From Candidatus Saccharibacteria bacterium UBA1932 (GTDB taxonomy: Bacteria > Patescibacteriota > Saccharimonadia > Saccharimonadales > Saccharimonadaceae): a DNA stretch of 33,882 nucleotides. The stretch covers positions 1-33,882 of the forward strand of contig DDFI01000011.1 of assembly GCA_002337095.1 (NCBI GenBank). Direction: 5' to 3'. The number at the start of each line of letters is the position of its first letter. Positions within the stretch are counted from its first letter, which is position 1. The translations under genes were made by a program, and so were the position numbers. Positions 14,721 through 22,468 of this stretch are shown here, one piece after another. The notes beneath the pieces are model-generated. The model ran no database searches and was not told the origin of the DNA. It saw nothing but the letters and a program-made list of their open reading frames with translations.

Positions 14721-16540
14721 TTAGTTTTTTGCGCAACCAATATCGTTTTGTGCTGGCGCTTGTGGTGCTGATTGCGGCTATCATGCTGTCGCTCCTCGGC
14801 CTACACGATATTGCTAGGTGGGCAATCTATACCTATAGCGGCATCATCGCGCTAGTGCTGCTGGTCGGCATGGTGCGCGATCTATTACACGGCAAATACG
14901 GTGTTGATATTTTGGCGATTGTCGCGATTACCAGTACCATTGCTGTCGACGAATACTGGGCGACGATTGTGATTGTTGTTATGCTGACGGGTGGCGAAGC
15001 GCTCGAGGCCTATGCCGGCGCCCGTGCCCGCGCCGAGCTAACTGCGCTGATGTCGCGTGTGCCCAAAACCACCCACAAACAAACCGTCGATGGCACGATT
15101 GTCGACATCGCCATCGCCGAGGTCAGCATTGGCGATGTGCTGTATATTCGCCCCGCCGAAGTGATTCCGGTCGACGGTACTGTGCAGTCGCCAGATGCCA
15201 TTGTCGACGAATCATCGCTGACAGGCGAGAGCGAACCGGTCGAACTGAAGCGTGGCGATACCGTACTCAGCGGCGCTGTCAACGGTAATAGCGAGCTAAT
15301 CCTGGCGGTTACTAAGCGCGCCGACGACAGCGAATATGCTCAAATCGTCAAGCTCGTCCAGGCCGCCGCCGATGCCCATGCGCCGTTTGTGCGCCTGGCC
15401 GATCGCTATGCGGTGCCATTTACAGCGGTGTCGTTTGCGATTGCTAGCCTGGCGTGGTGGCTGAGCGGCCAGCCCGAGCGGTTTGCCGAAGTGTTGGTCG
15501 TCGCAACCCCGTGCCCACTATTGCTCGCGGCACCAATCGCGATGATTAGCGGTATGAGCCGCGCAGCCAAACATGGTATTATTATCAAAAATGGCGGCGC
15601 ACTGGAGCAGCTCGCCCGGGTGCGGTCGGCGGCATTCGACAAAACCGGCACCCTGACGGCGGGTACATTAACGGTTGCTGCGATCCAACCGGCCAAGGGC
15701 GTCACTGCTGAAACCTTACTAAGCCTGGCCGCCAGTGCCGAAAGCGCCTCGACGCACATCGTGGCCGCTGCGGTTGTCGCAGCTGCCCAGGATAGACATG
15801 TAAAAATCACAACACCTGATACGATTGAAGAACTGCCTGGCCGCGGCATCACCGCGCTACTTGGCGGTCAAACGATTCGGGCAGGCAAGCCGGGGTTTTT
15901 GGCCGAGCATGGCGTCATGATTCCGCGCGAAATTGCCGAGCATGTACAGACCGGTGTGTACGTGGCGCGTGGTGATCAGTATGTTGGCGCGGTGCTGCTT
16001 GGCGATGCGCTGCGGCCCAATGCAAAAGCCACGATCGAACAGCTGGGCGCACTGGGTGTTGGCCATGTGGTGATGCTGACTGGCGATGGCCGCGAAACGG
16101 CCGAGCGAATTGGTGCGATGCTGGGGCTAAGCGAGATTCACGCCGAATGCATGCCCCAAGACAAACTGCGTATCATGCAGGCCTATCAGCCGCGACCGAT
16201 TATGATGGTGGGCGATGGCGTCAATGACGCGCCGGTGCTGGCGGCCAGTGATGTGGGTATTGCTATGGGCGCGCGCGGCGCTACGGCGGCCAGCGAATCG
16301 GCTGATGTAGTGATTCTGGTTGATGATTTTGGTCGGGTGGCGACTAGCGTGCAAATTGCCCGGCGCACATTACATATTGCACGGCAGAGCGTGCTGGCGG
16401 GGATTTTTGCAAGTATTGGGCTGATGTTGGTTGCTAGCACTGGTGTTATTCCGGCGGTGATTGGCGCGGGCCTGCAGGAACTAGTCGATGTGATAGTGAT
16501 TATCAATGCCTTGCGGGCGCATTCGGCGCAGCATTTGTAA
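14717..16540 (+). CDS. P1B-type heavy-metal ATPase
   Basis: A 607-residue P-type ATPase. LTGESEP is the actuator loop, ATPCPLLLA in the membrane (Cys266) is the metal site, FDKTGTLT has the phosphorylated Asp308, and VGDGVNDAPVL forms the hinge. There is no N-terminal metal-binding (HMA) domain. The metal motif is TPCP rather than CPC or SPC, and the Ser-x-x-His-Pro motif of P1B enzymes is ASTHIV, lacking the Pro. The final helices lack the usual Asn/Tyr pattern. The transported metal cannot be predicted; a TPC motif has been used to define one minor P1B subgroup. The start overlaps the stop of the Clp-like gene, so the two are coupled and last in the operon. Confidence 0.93.
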   Translation: MISFLRNQYRFVLALVVLIAAIMLSLLGLHDIARWAIYTYSGIIALVLLVGMVRDLLHGKYGVDILAIVAITSTIAVDEYWATIVIVVMLTGGEALEAYAGARARAELTALMSRVPKTTHKQTVDGTIVDIAIAEVSIGDVLYIRPAEVIPVDGTVQSPDAIVDESSLTGESEPVELKRGDTVLSGAVNGNSELILAVTKRADDSEYAQIVKLVQAAADAHAPFVRLADRYAVPFTAVSFAIASLAWWLSGQPERFAEVLVVATPCPLLLAAPIAMISGMSRAAKHGIIIKNGGALEQLARVRSAAFDKTGTLTAGTLTVAAIQPAKGVTAETLLSLAASAESASTHIVAAAVVAAAQDRHVKITTPDTIEELPGRGITALLGGQTIRAGKPGFLAEHGVMIPREIAEHVQTGVYVARGDQYVGAVLLGDALRPNAKATIEQLGALGVGHVVMLTGDGRETAERIGAMLGLSEIHAECMPQDKLRIMQAYQPRPIMMVGDGVNDAPVLAASDVGIAMGARGATAASESADVVILVDDFGRVATSVQIARRTLHIARQSVLAGIFASIGLMLVASTGVIPAVIGAGLQELVDVIVIINALRAHSAQHL

Positions 16541-16573
16541 TAGATTTCACAGCTGAGCAGCTGCCGTGCGGCA

Positions 16574-16579
16574 TATACT
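16574..16579 (+). promoter_or_regulatory. -10 box of the metallopeptidase gene
   Basis: TATACT ends 11 nt before the ATG at 16591. A start about 7 nt downstream leaves only a few leader bases, and would put the AAGGGG upstream of the ATG outside the message. Confidence 0.4.
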
Positions 16580-16590
16580 AAGGGGTACGT

Positions 16591-17424
16591 ATGGCAGATT
16601 GGACAAAAATCACTGGCGTGGGCGATGTCGAAGATCGGCGCGGCCTGTCGACGGGCGTGCTCGCCGGTGGTGGCGGCATCGTGACGGTTATCATTGTGTT
16701 TGCGCTCAATTATTTTGGGATTGCGGTTGATCCAGCGCTGGTGCAAACGGCCGTCACGCAGTTTGATCAAGCTACGGCTACTGCTCGCAAGCAGTCCCAG
16801 CCGCCAGAGTTTAGCGGTGACGACTCGTACCAGGTGTTTACTGCCAAGGTACTGGCCTCGACCACCGATACCTGGACGCCAATTTTTGCCTCTGCTAATC
16901 AGTCGTATACTGCGCCAAAAATTGTGTTGTTTCGTACGGCAACGGCGTCGGCGTGTGGCGGTGCGACCAGCCAAATGGGGCCGCACTATTGCCCGGCGGA
17001 CCAAATGATCTATATCGACGAGATATTTTATGATGCGCTCAAAACCAAGTTTCAGGCCAACCCTACCGAAACTGCCCAGGCCTATGTGGTGGCGCACGAA
17101 GTTGGCCACCATGTGCAACATCAGCTAGGCGCTTTCGATGCCCGTGCCAACACTACTAATGCTGCATCGGTCCAGGTAGAATTACAGGCCGATTGTTACG
17201 CTGGCATTTGGGGCTATTCTGTGTCAAAACTCGGGGTAGTCGCGCCCGCAGAAATGCGCCAGGCTATGGATATGGCCGCCGTTGTCGGTGATGATCATAT
17301 TCAGCGCAACACCACTGGCCGCGTGTCACCCGAGACCTGGACGCACGGCTCTAGCGCCCAGCGTATCGAGGCCTTTACGCGCGGCTACAACACTGGTAAC
17401 CCTGGCGTCTGCAAGAATTTCTAG
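16591..17424 (+). CDS. ypfJ: YpfJ-type neutral zinc metallopeptidase
   Basis: A 277-residue protein of the YpfJ family. Polar N-terminus MADWTKITGVGDVEDRRG, one glycine-rich membrane helix (about 28-48), then the extracytoplasmic protease domain with the zinc motif VAHEVGHHVQHQLG (HExxH) and a downstream ELQADCYAG (Glu-x-x-Ala-Asp, third zinc ligand). Cysteines at SACGGAT and GPHYCPAD probably form a disulphide. The function of the family is not well defined. It lies 50 bp after the P-type ATPase but has its own -10 box and so may be separate. The stop overlaps the convergent TspO-related gene by 4 bp. Confidence 0.9.
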   Translation: MADWTKITGVGDVEDRRGLSTGVLAGGGGIVTVIIVFALNYFGIAVDPALVQTAVTQFDQATATARKQSQPPEFSGDDSYQVFTAKVLASTTDTWTPIFASANQSYTAPKIVLFRTATASACGGATSQMGPHYCPADQMIYIDEIFYDALKTKFQANPTETAQAYVVAHEVGHHVQHQLGAFDARANTTNAASVQVELQADCYAGIWGYSVSKLGVVAPAEMRQAMDMAAVVGDDHIQRNTTGRVSPETWTHGSSAQRIEAFTRGYNTGNPGVCKNF

Positions 17425-18254
17425 GCGAGTAATGTGCCAGATTTGTCACTGCCGCGTGGGTAGCGAACCGCCAGATAGATAACGACAACAATACATACCG
17501 CCAGCGAGATTTCGAGTGTGCCGATGGCGCTAGGATACCGGACATTCAATCCCGAGCCGGACAAATGGCGTGCCAGAATACCAGCAAATGCCCACACAAA
17601 TACCGCCAGGTATGCCCAGTCGCGGCTACGCAAAGCATTGATGATACCGATGGTGGCCGCAACGAGCAGCACTAATACCATCCAAATACCTGGTCGCAGG
17701 CCGAATCCATCCCAGTTGATGCTCACCATCCAGACGGTGATGTTGGCGACTGTTGCGACACTAATCCAGCCCAAGTAGATACTAAATGGCAGCCGCGTGG
17801 TAACAAATGAGGGCACGTCGTACTGCGTATGGTCGAGCAGGTTATGGATGCGTTTGAGGCTCACTAGTAGCCCAATCATGAGCAGCACACTGAGCCAGAT
17901 TACGCGGTACTGCCAGGCCAGCATCCAGCAAGTGTTGAGCACCGAGGTCAGCGCAAATAGCTTGAGAATGGTTACTTCGTGGGCAGGTTTGACGGGATGT
18001 TTGCGGGCCCGCAGCACGCCGTACGTAGATAGCAAATACAGCGCGAGCAGCACGTATATCACGCTCCAGATCGAAAACGTAACACCGCTTGGCGCAAATA
18101 AGTTAGCGTAGCTATCCGACACCGCTGCTATGGTGCTGCCACCAAGTAGTACCGTCGTAGCCGCCAGCTCATTAATGACGAGCGTCACCGCAAATGCGAG
18201 CACCGCGATAACCCGCCAATTACCATAATGAGGGGTGTGTTTTTTCCAGAACAT
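17421..18254 (-). CDS. TspO/MBR-related polytopic membrane protein
   Basis: A 277-residue protein with about eight hydrophobic helices. Residues about 52-68, FAPSGVTFSIWSVIYVLL, match the conserved segment of the tryptophan-rich sensory protein (TspO/MBR)-related family; this longer form is common in Gram-positive bacteria. TspO proteins bind porphyrins or other hydrophobic ligands. The ligand of the long form is unknown. The ribosome site AAGGAA precedes the ATG, and a TATACT box lies further upstream, so unlike many neighbours this message has a leader of about 30 nt. Convergent with the metallopeptidase. Confidence 0.8.
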   Translation of the reverse strand: MFWKKHTPHYGNWRVIAVLAFAVTLVINELAATTVLLGGSTIAAVSDSYANLFAPSGVTFSIWSVIYVLLALYLLSTYGVLRARKHPVKPAHEVTILKLFALTSVLNTCWMLAWQYRVIWLSVLLMIGLLVSLKRIHNLLDHTQYDVPSFVTTRLPFSIYLGWISVATVANITVWMVSINWDGFGLRPGIWMVLVLLVAATIGIINALRSRDWAYLAVFVWAFAGILARHLSGSGLNVRYPSAIGTLEISLAVCIVVVIYLAVRYPRGSDKSGTLLA

Positions 18255-18321
18255 ACGAGATTCCTTGTGTTAGGTGATAGTATCAGTATAGCATAAGCGC
18301 CACCCCTGGCGGGATCTGTGG

Positions 18322-18327
18322 TACAAT
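18322..18327 (+). promoter_or_regulatory. -10 box before the 29-aa ORF
   Basis: TACAAT, giving a leader of about 30 nt to the ATG at 18364. Confidence 0.35.
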
Positions 18328-18363
18328 AAGGAAGATATTTTTTAACAATAGGTACATAACAAC

Positions 18364-18453
18364 ATGGCAAAGCACCGCAACTGGCATTCAGCCGATATCA
18401 AGCGCGCTCGCAAAAAGAAGCTCAAAGCCGAAAAACGCCGCAGCCGCATCTAA
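18364..18453 (+). CDS. 29-aa very basic protein
   Basis: The ATG at 18364 starts a 29-residue frame, MAKHRNWHSADIKRARKKKL and so on to RRSRI, with about half the residues Lys, Arg or His. Its codon use is like that of the chromosomal genes. A promoter box lies upstream, and a strong hairpin closes the gene. Tiny basic proteins of this kind are often ribosome-associated (compare bTHX or the COX24/bS22 type), but I see no clear match to either. The ribosome site is weak (AATAGG, distant). Confidence 0.5.
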   Translation: MAKHRNWHSADIKRARKKKLKAEKRRSRI

Positions 18454-18460
18454 CCCGCAC

Positions 18461-18496
18461 AAAAATCCACCATACGTTTTCGCGCATGGTGGATTT
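18461..18496 (-). terminator. Terminator of the tRNA-Arg(UCU) transcript
   Basis: An 11-bp perfect stem (AAATCCACCAT / ATGGTGGATTT, 18463-18473 with 18486-18496) is followed on the minus strand by five T. On the plus strand it closes the 29-aa ORF with a weaker T-run. Confidence 0.75.
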
Positions 18497-18500
18497 GATT

Positions 18501-18577
18501 TGGTACCCCGGGTTGGGATCGAACCAACGACCTTAGGCTTAGAAGTCCTCTGCTCTTGTCCGCTGAGCTACCGGGGC
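18501..18577 (-). tRNA. tRNA-Arg(UCU), CCA encoded
   Basis: Acceptor GCCCCGG/CCGGGGT (G1-U72 wobble), D-arm GCTC/GAGC, anticodon loop CTTCTAA (anticodon TCT), T-arm GTTGG/CCAAC with TTCGATC, discriminator A, CCA. The anticodon stem GAGGA/GCCTA has only three central Watson-Crick pairs, with G27-A43 and A31-G39 mismatched. Confidence 0.85.
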
Positions 18578-18663
18578 ATATCTGTATTTTAGCAGATTGC
18601 GCCCCCAATTCAGAACATTCTCCATGGCAATTCGACCCATGCGCCCGCAATTGCAACAGAGAA

Positions 18664-18738
18664 TGGTGCGGGTAAGGAGAATCGAACTCCTAGCTTCTGA
18701 TTGGAAGTCAGATATATTAGCCATTATACGATACCCGC
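18664..18738 (-). tRNA. tRNA-Gly(UCC), CCA encoded
   Basis: Acceptor GCGGGTA/TACCCGC, anticodon stem TCTGA/TCAGA with loop CTTCCAA (anticodon TCC), T-arm AGGAG/CTCCT with TTCGATT, discriminator A and CCA. All stems are well paired. The same strand as tRNA-Arg(UCU), 86 bp upstream of it; the spacer between them holds no gene. Confidence 0.93.
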
Positions 18739-18769
18739 GCTAGCATATGATTATACCAGCAATATGACG

Positions 18770-18775
18770 TATAAT
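18770..18775 (+). promoter_or_regulatory. -10 box of the gene at 18783
   Basis: A consensus TATAAT 7 nt before the ATG. No ribosome site is present, so a leaderless start is predicted. Confidence 0.6.
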
Positions 18776-18782
18776 AAAGAAT

Positions 18783-19217
18783 ATGAAGATCAGTCGATTT
18801 GTCAACAATCTCCGATCGGGCAAGGTTCACACCAGTGGATATGCCGATGCTAGCAGCCAGAGTTTTGGTGCGGCTAGTGCCGAGACGTTCAGCCAGCGCC
18901 AGGCGGTTGAGTATAATCGTCAGCATGTCGGCGCCTATACGCAGTCTACGGTGGTCGGTGGGCACCGGCCGACGGCCTATGGGGTGAGCGGCTACTCTGT
19001 CGATACGTTGTCGGACCTCAAAACAGAGGCGGCTGCGCGTACAAATCCGGCGGCTCGTCGTTTGGATGTCATGCGACCGACGAGCCGCCCGGGCTATAAT
19101 AGCGGACCATCAGCTGCTATGCCGGGGACCGCACGTGTTACGCCGCCAACTAGCCAGGTGCGTCATACATTTACCGAGCCGCGCTCGCGTAGTGGCGGGC
19201 CGTATTCTGCGCGCTAG
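18783..19217 (+). CDS. Low-complexity, probably disordered protein, unknown
   Basis: A 144-residue protein rich in Ser, Ala, Thr, Arg, Gly and Pro, with no hydrophobic helix and no domain I recognise. The N-terminus MKISRFVNNLRSGKVHTSGY is basic and amphipathic and could bind membrane or nucleic acid. The rest looks disordered (SRSGGPYSAR at the end). The consensus promoter box right before the ATG argues that it is expressed. It stands between tRNA-Gly (divergent) and tRNA-His. Confidence 0.7.
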   Translation: MKISRFVNNLRSGKVHTSGYADASSQSFGAASAETFSQRQAVEYNRQHVGAYTQSTVVGGHRPTAYGVSGYSVDTLSDLKTEAAARTNPAARRLDVMRPTSRPGYNSGPSAAMPGTARVTPPTSQVRHTFTEPRSRSGGPYSAR

Positions 19218-19333
19218 CTAGTGACAGCCGCCCCGAGATGTGATAGAATATCAGAGGTAAAATACCACGTACTTTTGGCTATGTATGGTGGATATAACTC
19301 AGTTTGCCACGTACTTTACGATATTACTAATAT

Positions 19334-19411
19334 GGCGGATGTAGCTCAGTTGGTTAGAGCGTCTGATTGTGGTCCAGGAGGTCGGGAGTTCAATTCTCCT
19401 CATTCGCCCCA
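19334..19411 (+). tRNA. tRNA-His(GUG), CCA encoded
   Basis: The extra G(-1) at 19334 pairs with discriminator C73, the hallmark of tRNA-His. Acceptor GCGGATG/CATTCGC, D-arm GCTC/GAGC, anticodon loop TTGTGGT (anticodon GTG), T-arm GGGAG/CTCCT with TTCAATT, CCA. The anticodon stem TCTGA/CCAGG has an A31-C39 mismatch. Confidence 0.92.
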
Positions 19412-19420
19412 GAATATATG

Positions 19421-19449
19421 CCCGAAGGTTGCTTCGGGTTTATATTTTG
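19421..19449 (+). terminator. Terminator of tRNA-His
   Basis: CCCGAAG-GTTG-CTTCGGG stem-loop followed by TTTATATTTT. Confidence 0.85.
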
Positions 19450-19488
19450 GGAATTGGTAGTTGGAGCCTCCGCGAGAGGGTGTGCTGA

Positions 19489-21015
19489 CTAGAGGCCGTA
19501 GGTGGTTTCGATATGGGCACCAAGCGAGTTGAGGCGGGTGGCGAGATCTTCGTAGCCGCGGTTGATGCTGTAAATGTCGCGTAGCACCGATTTGCCAGGC
19601 GCTGCGAGCATAGCAAGCAAAATGACCACGCTTGGCCTTAGCGCGGCCGGCGCCGTAATGTCGGCGGGCTTCCAGCGGGTGGGACCGGTGATATAGACGC
19701 GGTGCGGGTCGACCATTTCGATCTGGGCGTTCAGCTTGGCAAGCTCGGTAAAATAAATCGCGCGGTTTTCGTAGCTCCAGTCGTGCAGGAGTGTGCGCCC
19801 AGCTGCGACGGTGGCGCAGAGGCCGAGGAAGGGCAGGTTGTCCATATTGACCCCCGGAAACGGCAGGCAGTGCAGCTTGTCTTTGGGTGCGACCAGCTGG
19901 GAATGTTTGAGGCTGATGTCGACCAGCCGAGTGTGACCATTGCGCGCGGCGTACTCGTCGCTGATGGTGTAGCGAAGGCCCATGCCGGCAAGGATGGCTA
20001 GCTCGAGCTCGAGGAATTCGATCGGCGCGCGCGTAATGGTGATTTCGCTATCGGTGACGATGCCGGCGGCGATAAAACTCATGGCCTCGATGGGGTCTTC
20101 GCTGGGGTAGTATTCGACGTTTTGGTTGATCGACGGCAGGCCGCGAATCTTGAGCACGGTGGTGCCGATGCCATCGATCTTGACGCCTAATTTCTGTAGG
20201 AAAAAGCAGACATCCTGCACCATATAATTGGGGCTGGCATTGCGGATGATAACCTCGCCGGCGTGCAGCGCAGCGGCCATGATGACGTTTTCGGTGACGG
20301 TGTCGCCGCGCTCAGTTAGCACGATGGTGCGGCTGACGGCGCGCCGGCGAAAGGTGGCTTCGTAGTCGGTACTGGTGGTTTCGACCGTTAGGCCAAAGGG
20401 TTCGAGGCCGGCCAAATGTGGCTCGACAGTACGCGTGCCAAGGCTGCAGCCGCCGGCAAACGGCAGCTTGAATTTGCTGTATTGATGCATGAGCGGGCCA
20501 AGGAACATGATGACGGTGCGGGTGCGTTTGGCGGCCTCGATGTCCATCTGGTCGAGCTTCAGTCGGCGTGGCGGGTCGATTTCGAGGTCGTTCTCGCCCA
20601 CCCAGCGTACTTTGACGCCGATACTTTCGAGCACTTCGATAATACGGTTGACCTCTTCGATGCGAGCGATGCGTCGCAGAGTGGTCTTGCCCTGATTAAG
20701 TAGGCTGGCACAGAGCAGGCCAACGGCGGCGTTTTTGCTGGTTTTTGTCTCGATCGTTCCGCTGAGCGGGTGGCCGCCCTCTACGGTAAAATTCTGTTTG
20801 CCCTCGCGGTTGACGCTCAGTAGTGCGCTTGATAGCACCTCGCTGATGCGCGCAATCATCTCAAGGCTGATATTTTGGCCGCCCTTTTCGATGCGATTAA
20901 TAGCGCTCTGGCTGGTGCCGACAGCGGCGGCGAGCTCGGACTGTGTCAGGTTGCGCGCCTGGCGCGTTTCTTGGATGAGGGCGCCGATTTTTGTAAGATA
21001 TGCGGGGCTGGTCAT
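19489..21015 (-). CDS. murA: XRE helix-turn-helix / MurA fusion
   Basis: A 508-residue protein. Residues about 5-65 are an XRE-type helix-turn-helix (ETRQARNLTQSELAAAVGTS, then QSAINRIEKG). From about 75 it is MurA, UDP-GlcNAc enolpyruvyl transferase, the first committed step of peptidoglycan synthesis: GTIETKTSKNAAVGLL with Lys94-Asn95, and FAGGCSLGTRTVEPH with Cys190 at the position of the catalytic, fosfomycin-reactive Cys. The normal MurA length is about 420, so the extra N-terminus is a genuine fusion read in frame, not an annotation artefact. The domain could let the enzyme bind DNA and control itself or wall genes (inference). A TATACT box 8 nt before the ATG suggests a leaderless message starting at the fusion's own ATG. 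Confidence 0.93.
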   Translation of the reverse strand: MTSPAYLTKIGALIQETRQARNLTQSELAAAVGTSQSAINRIEKGGQNISLEMIARISEVLSSALLSVNREGKQNFTVEGGHPLSGTIETKTSKNAAVGLLCASLLNQGKTTLRRIARIEEVNRIIEVLESIGVKVRWVGENDLEIDPPRRLKLDQMDIEAAKRTRTVIMFLGPLMHQYSKFKLPFAGGCSLGTRTVEPHLAGLEPFGLTVETTSTDYEATFRRRAVSRTIVLTERGDTVTENVIMAAALHAGEVIIRNASPNYMVQDVCFFLQKLGVKIDGIGTTVLKIRGLPSINQNVEYYPSEDPIEAMSFIAAGIVTDSEITITRAPIEFLELELAILAGMGLRYTISDEYAARNGHTRLVDISLKHSQLVAPKDKLHCLPFPGVNMDNLPFLGLCATVAAGRTLLHDWSYENRAIYFTELAKLNAQIEMVDPHRVYITGPTRWKPADITAPAALRPSVVILLAMLAAPGKSVLRDIYSINRGYEDLATRLNSLGAHIETTYGL

Positions 21016-21023
21016 AACACTAT

Positions 21024-21029
21024 AGTATA
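21024..21029 (-). promoter_or_regulatory. -10 box of murA
   Basis: TATACT on the minus strand, 8 nt before the ATG at 21015. Confidence 0.5.
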
Positions 21030-21081
21030 CCTGCTGTGATATATTTGCAACTGATTTGCCGCATATGGCCGTGCGCCAGTG

Positions 21082-21087
21082 TATAAT
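21082..21087 (+). promoter_or_regulatory. -10 box of glyA
   Basis: TATAAT 23 nt before the ATG at 21111. This message keeps a leader with the ribosome site AAAGGGG at 21099-21105. Confidence 0.55.
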
Positions 21088-21110
21088 GGATAACAGAGAA
21101 AGGGGTGACG

Positions 21111-22376
21111 ATGACAGATACCGAGATCCAACGATTGATTCAGGGCGAGACTGCCCGGCAGCACGATGGCCTCGAGCTGATACCGAGCGAAAATTACGTT
21201 AGCGATGATGTGCTGGCTGCGCTGGGAAGCGTGTTTACCAACAAATACTCCGAGGGCTATCCTGGGCGTCGCTACTACGGCGGACAGGAATTTACCGACC
21301 AAGTAGAAACCTTGGCGATTGAGCGCGCCAAGCAGTTGTTTGGCGCCGATCATGCCAATGTGCAGCCTCATAGTGGCGCCCAGGCCAACGAGGCCGTGTA
21401 CTACGCGTGGTGCCAGCCGGGTGATACGATTCTAGCGATGGATTTGGGCCATGGTGGGCATCTTACTCACGGCGCGCCGGTGACGCGTAGCGCGCGCGAG
21501 TACAACTTTGTGCGCTACAAAATGAAAGACATTGCGACCGGCGAGATTGACTATGATGAGCTGCGGCACCTGGCGCTTGAGCACAAGCCAAAGATTATTC
21601 TGGCTGGGTTTAGTGCCTATCCGCGCGAGCTCGACTATGGCGCATTTGCCGCAATTGGCCGCGAGGTGGGCGCGCTGTTGATGGCCGATGTGGCGCACAT
21701 TGCTGGCCTGATCGCTGGCGGCGCGGCGCGCAATCCGTTTGACGACGGGTTTCATGTGCTAACCACCACCACACACAAGACGCTGCGTGGGCCGCGTGGC
21801 GGGCTGATCCTGAGCCGCGGTACCGTCAGCAATCCACTCAAGGCACCCGAAAAAACCCTCGAAAACATCCCAACACTGATCGATCGGGCGGTGTTTCCGG
21901 GCACTCAGGGCGGCCCGCATATGCATACGATTGCCGCCAAGGCCGTGGCATTTGGCGAGGCCTTGCAGCCAGAGTTTCGTGACTACGCGCACCAGATTGT
22001 GGCCAATGCCGCACGGCTTGCGACCGAGCTGCAGCAGCGCGGCTTTATCCTGGTGGCGGGCGGCACGAGCAATCATTTGATTCTAGCAAATGTGCACCAA
22101 AGTTTCGGCATCGACGGCAAAACCGCCGAGCGGGCAATCGACGCCATCGGCCTGACGCTCAACGCCAACGCCGTACCCGACGATCCGCTGCCGCCGTTTC
22201 GACCCAGTGGCATTCGCCTGGGCACGCCGGCCATGACCACTCGTGGCCTACGCGAAGACGACATGCCGCGTATCGCTAGCTGGATCCGCGCCGCCATTGA
22301 TGCGCGCGATGATCCTGATCATCTCGCGACTCTCCGCGCCGAAGTCCGCGACTTCTGCCGCGCCCTTCCGCGCTAA
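21111..22376 (+). CDS. glyA: Serine hydroxymethyltransferase
   Basis: A 421-residue PLP enzyme that interconverts serine and glycine and charges tetrahydrofolate with a one-carbon unit. Seen: ELIPSENYVS, YSEGYPGRRYYGGQEF, NVQPHSGAQAN, MADVAHIAGLIA, and the cofactor lysine Lys223 in TTTTHKTLRGPRGG. The length and all core motifs are normal. The ATG at 21111 is chosen over the GTG at 21105 because AAAGGGG ends 5 nt before it. Divergent from murA across a 95-bp spacer. A hairpin terminator follows. Confidence 0.97.
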   Translation: MTDTEIQRLIQGETARQHDGLELIPSENYVSDDVLAALGSVFTNKYSEGYPGRRYYGGQEFTDQVETLAIERAKQLFGADHANVQPHSGAQANEAVYYAWCQPGDTILAMDLGHGGHLTHGAPVTRSAREYNFVRYKMKDIATGEIDYDELRHLALEHKPKIILAGFSAYPRELDYGAFAAIGREVGALLMADVAHIAGLIAGGAARNPFDDGFHVLTTTTHKTLRGPRGGLILSRGTVSNPLKAPEKTLENIPTLIDRAVFPGTQGGPHMHTIAAKAVAFGEALQPEFRDYAHQIVANAARLATELQQRGFILVAGGTSNHLILANVHQSFGIDGKTAERAIDAIGLTLNANAVPDDPLPPFRPSGIRLGTPAMTTRGLREDDMPRIASWIRAAIDARDDPDHLATLRAEVRDFCRALPR

Positions 22377-22391
22377 ATATCGATAGAATAT

Positions 22392-22440
22392 GAAGAAGCC
22401 CCTCTAGAACCATGACGGTACCAGAGGGGCGTCGTTCTTC
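22392..22440. terminator. Bidirectional hairpin between glyA and the hydrolase gene
   Basis: GCCCCTCT (22398-22405) pairs with AGAGGGGC (22423-22430). GAAGAA and TTCTTC extend the stem on the outside. It lies between two convergent genes and probably ends both transcripts, though neither side has a long T-run. Confidence 0.6.
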
Positions 22441-22468
22441 AGCCGGTTGTGCGTGTGCGGGCTAGCGA

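Noticed and set aside
19264..19316. Two copies of CCACGTACTTT before tRNA-His
   Set aside because: Only two short copies about 38 bp apart; may be chance or a promoter duplication, with nothing further to support it.
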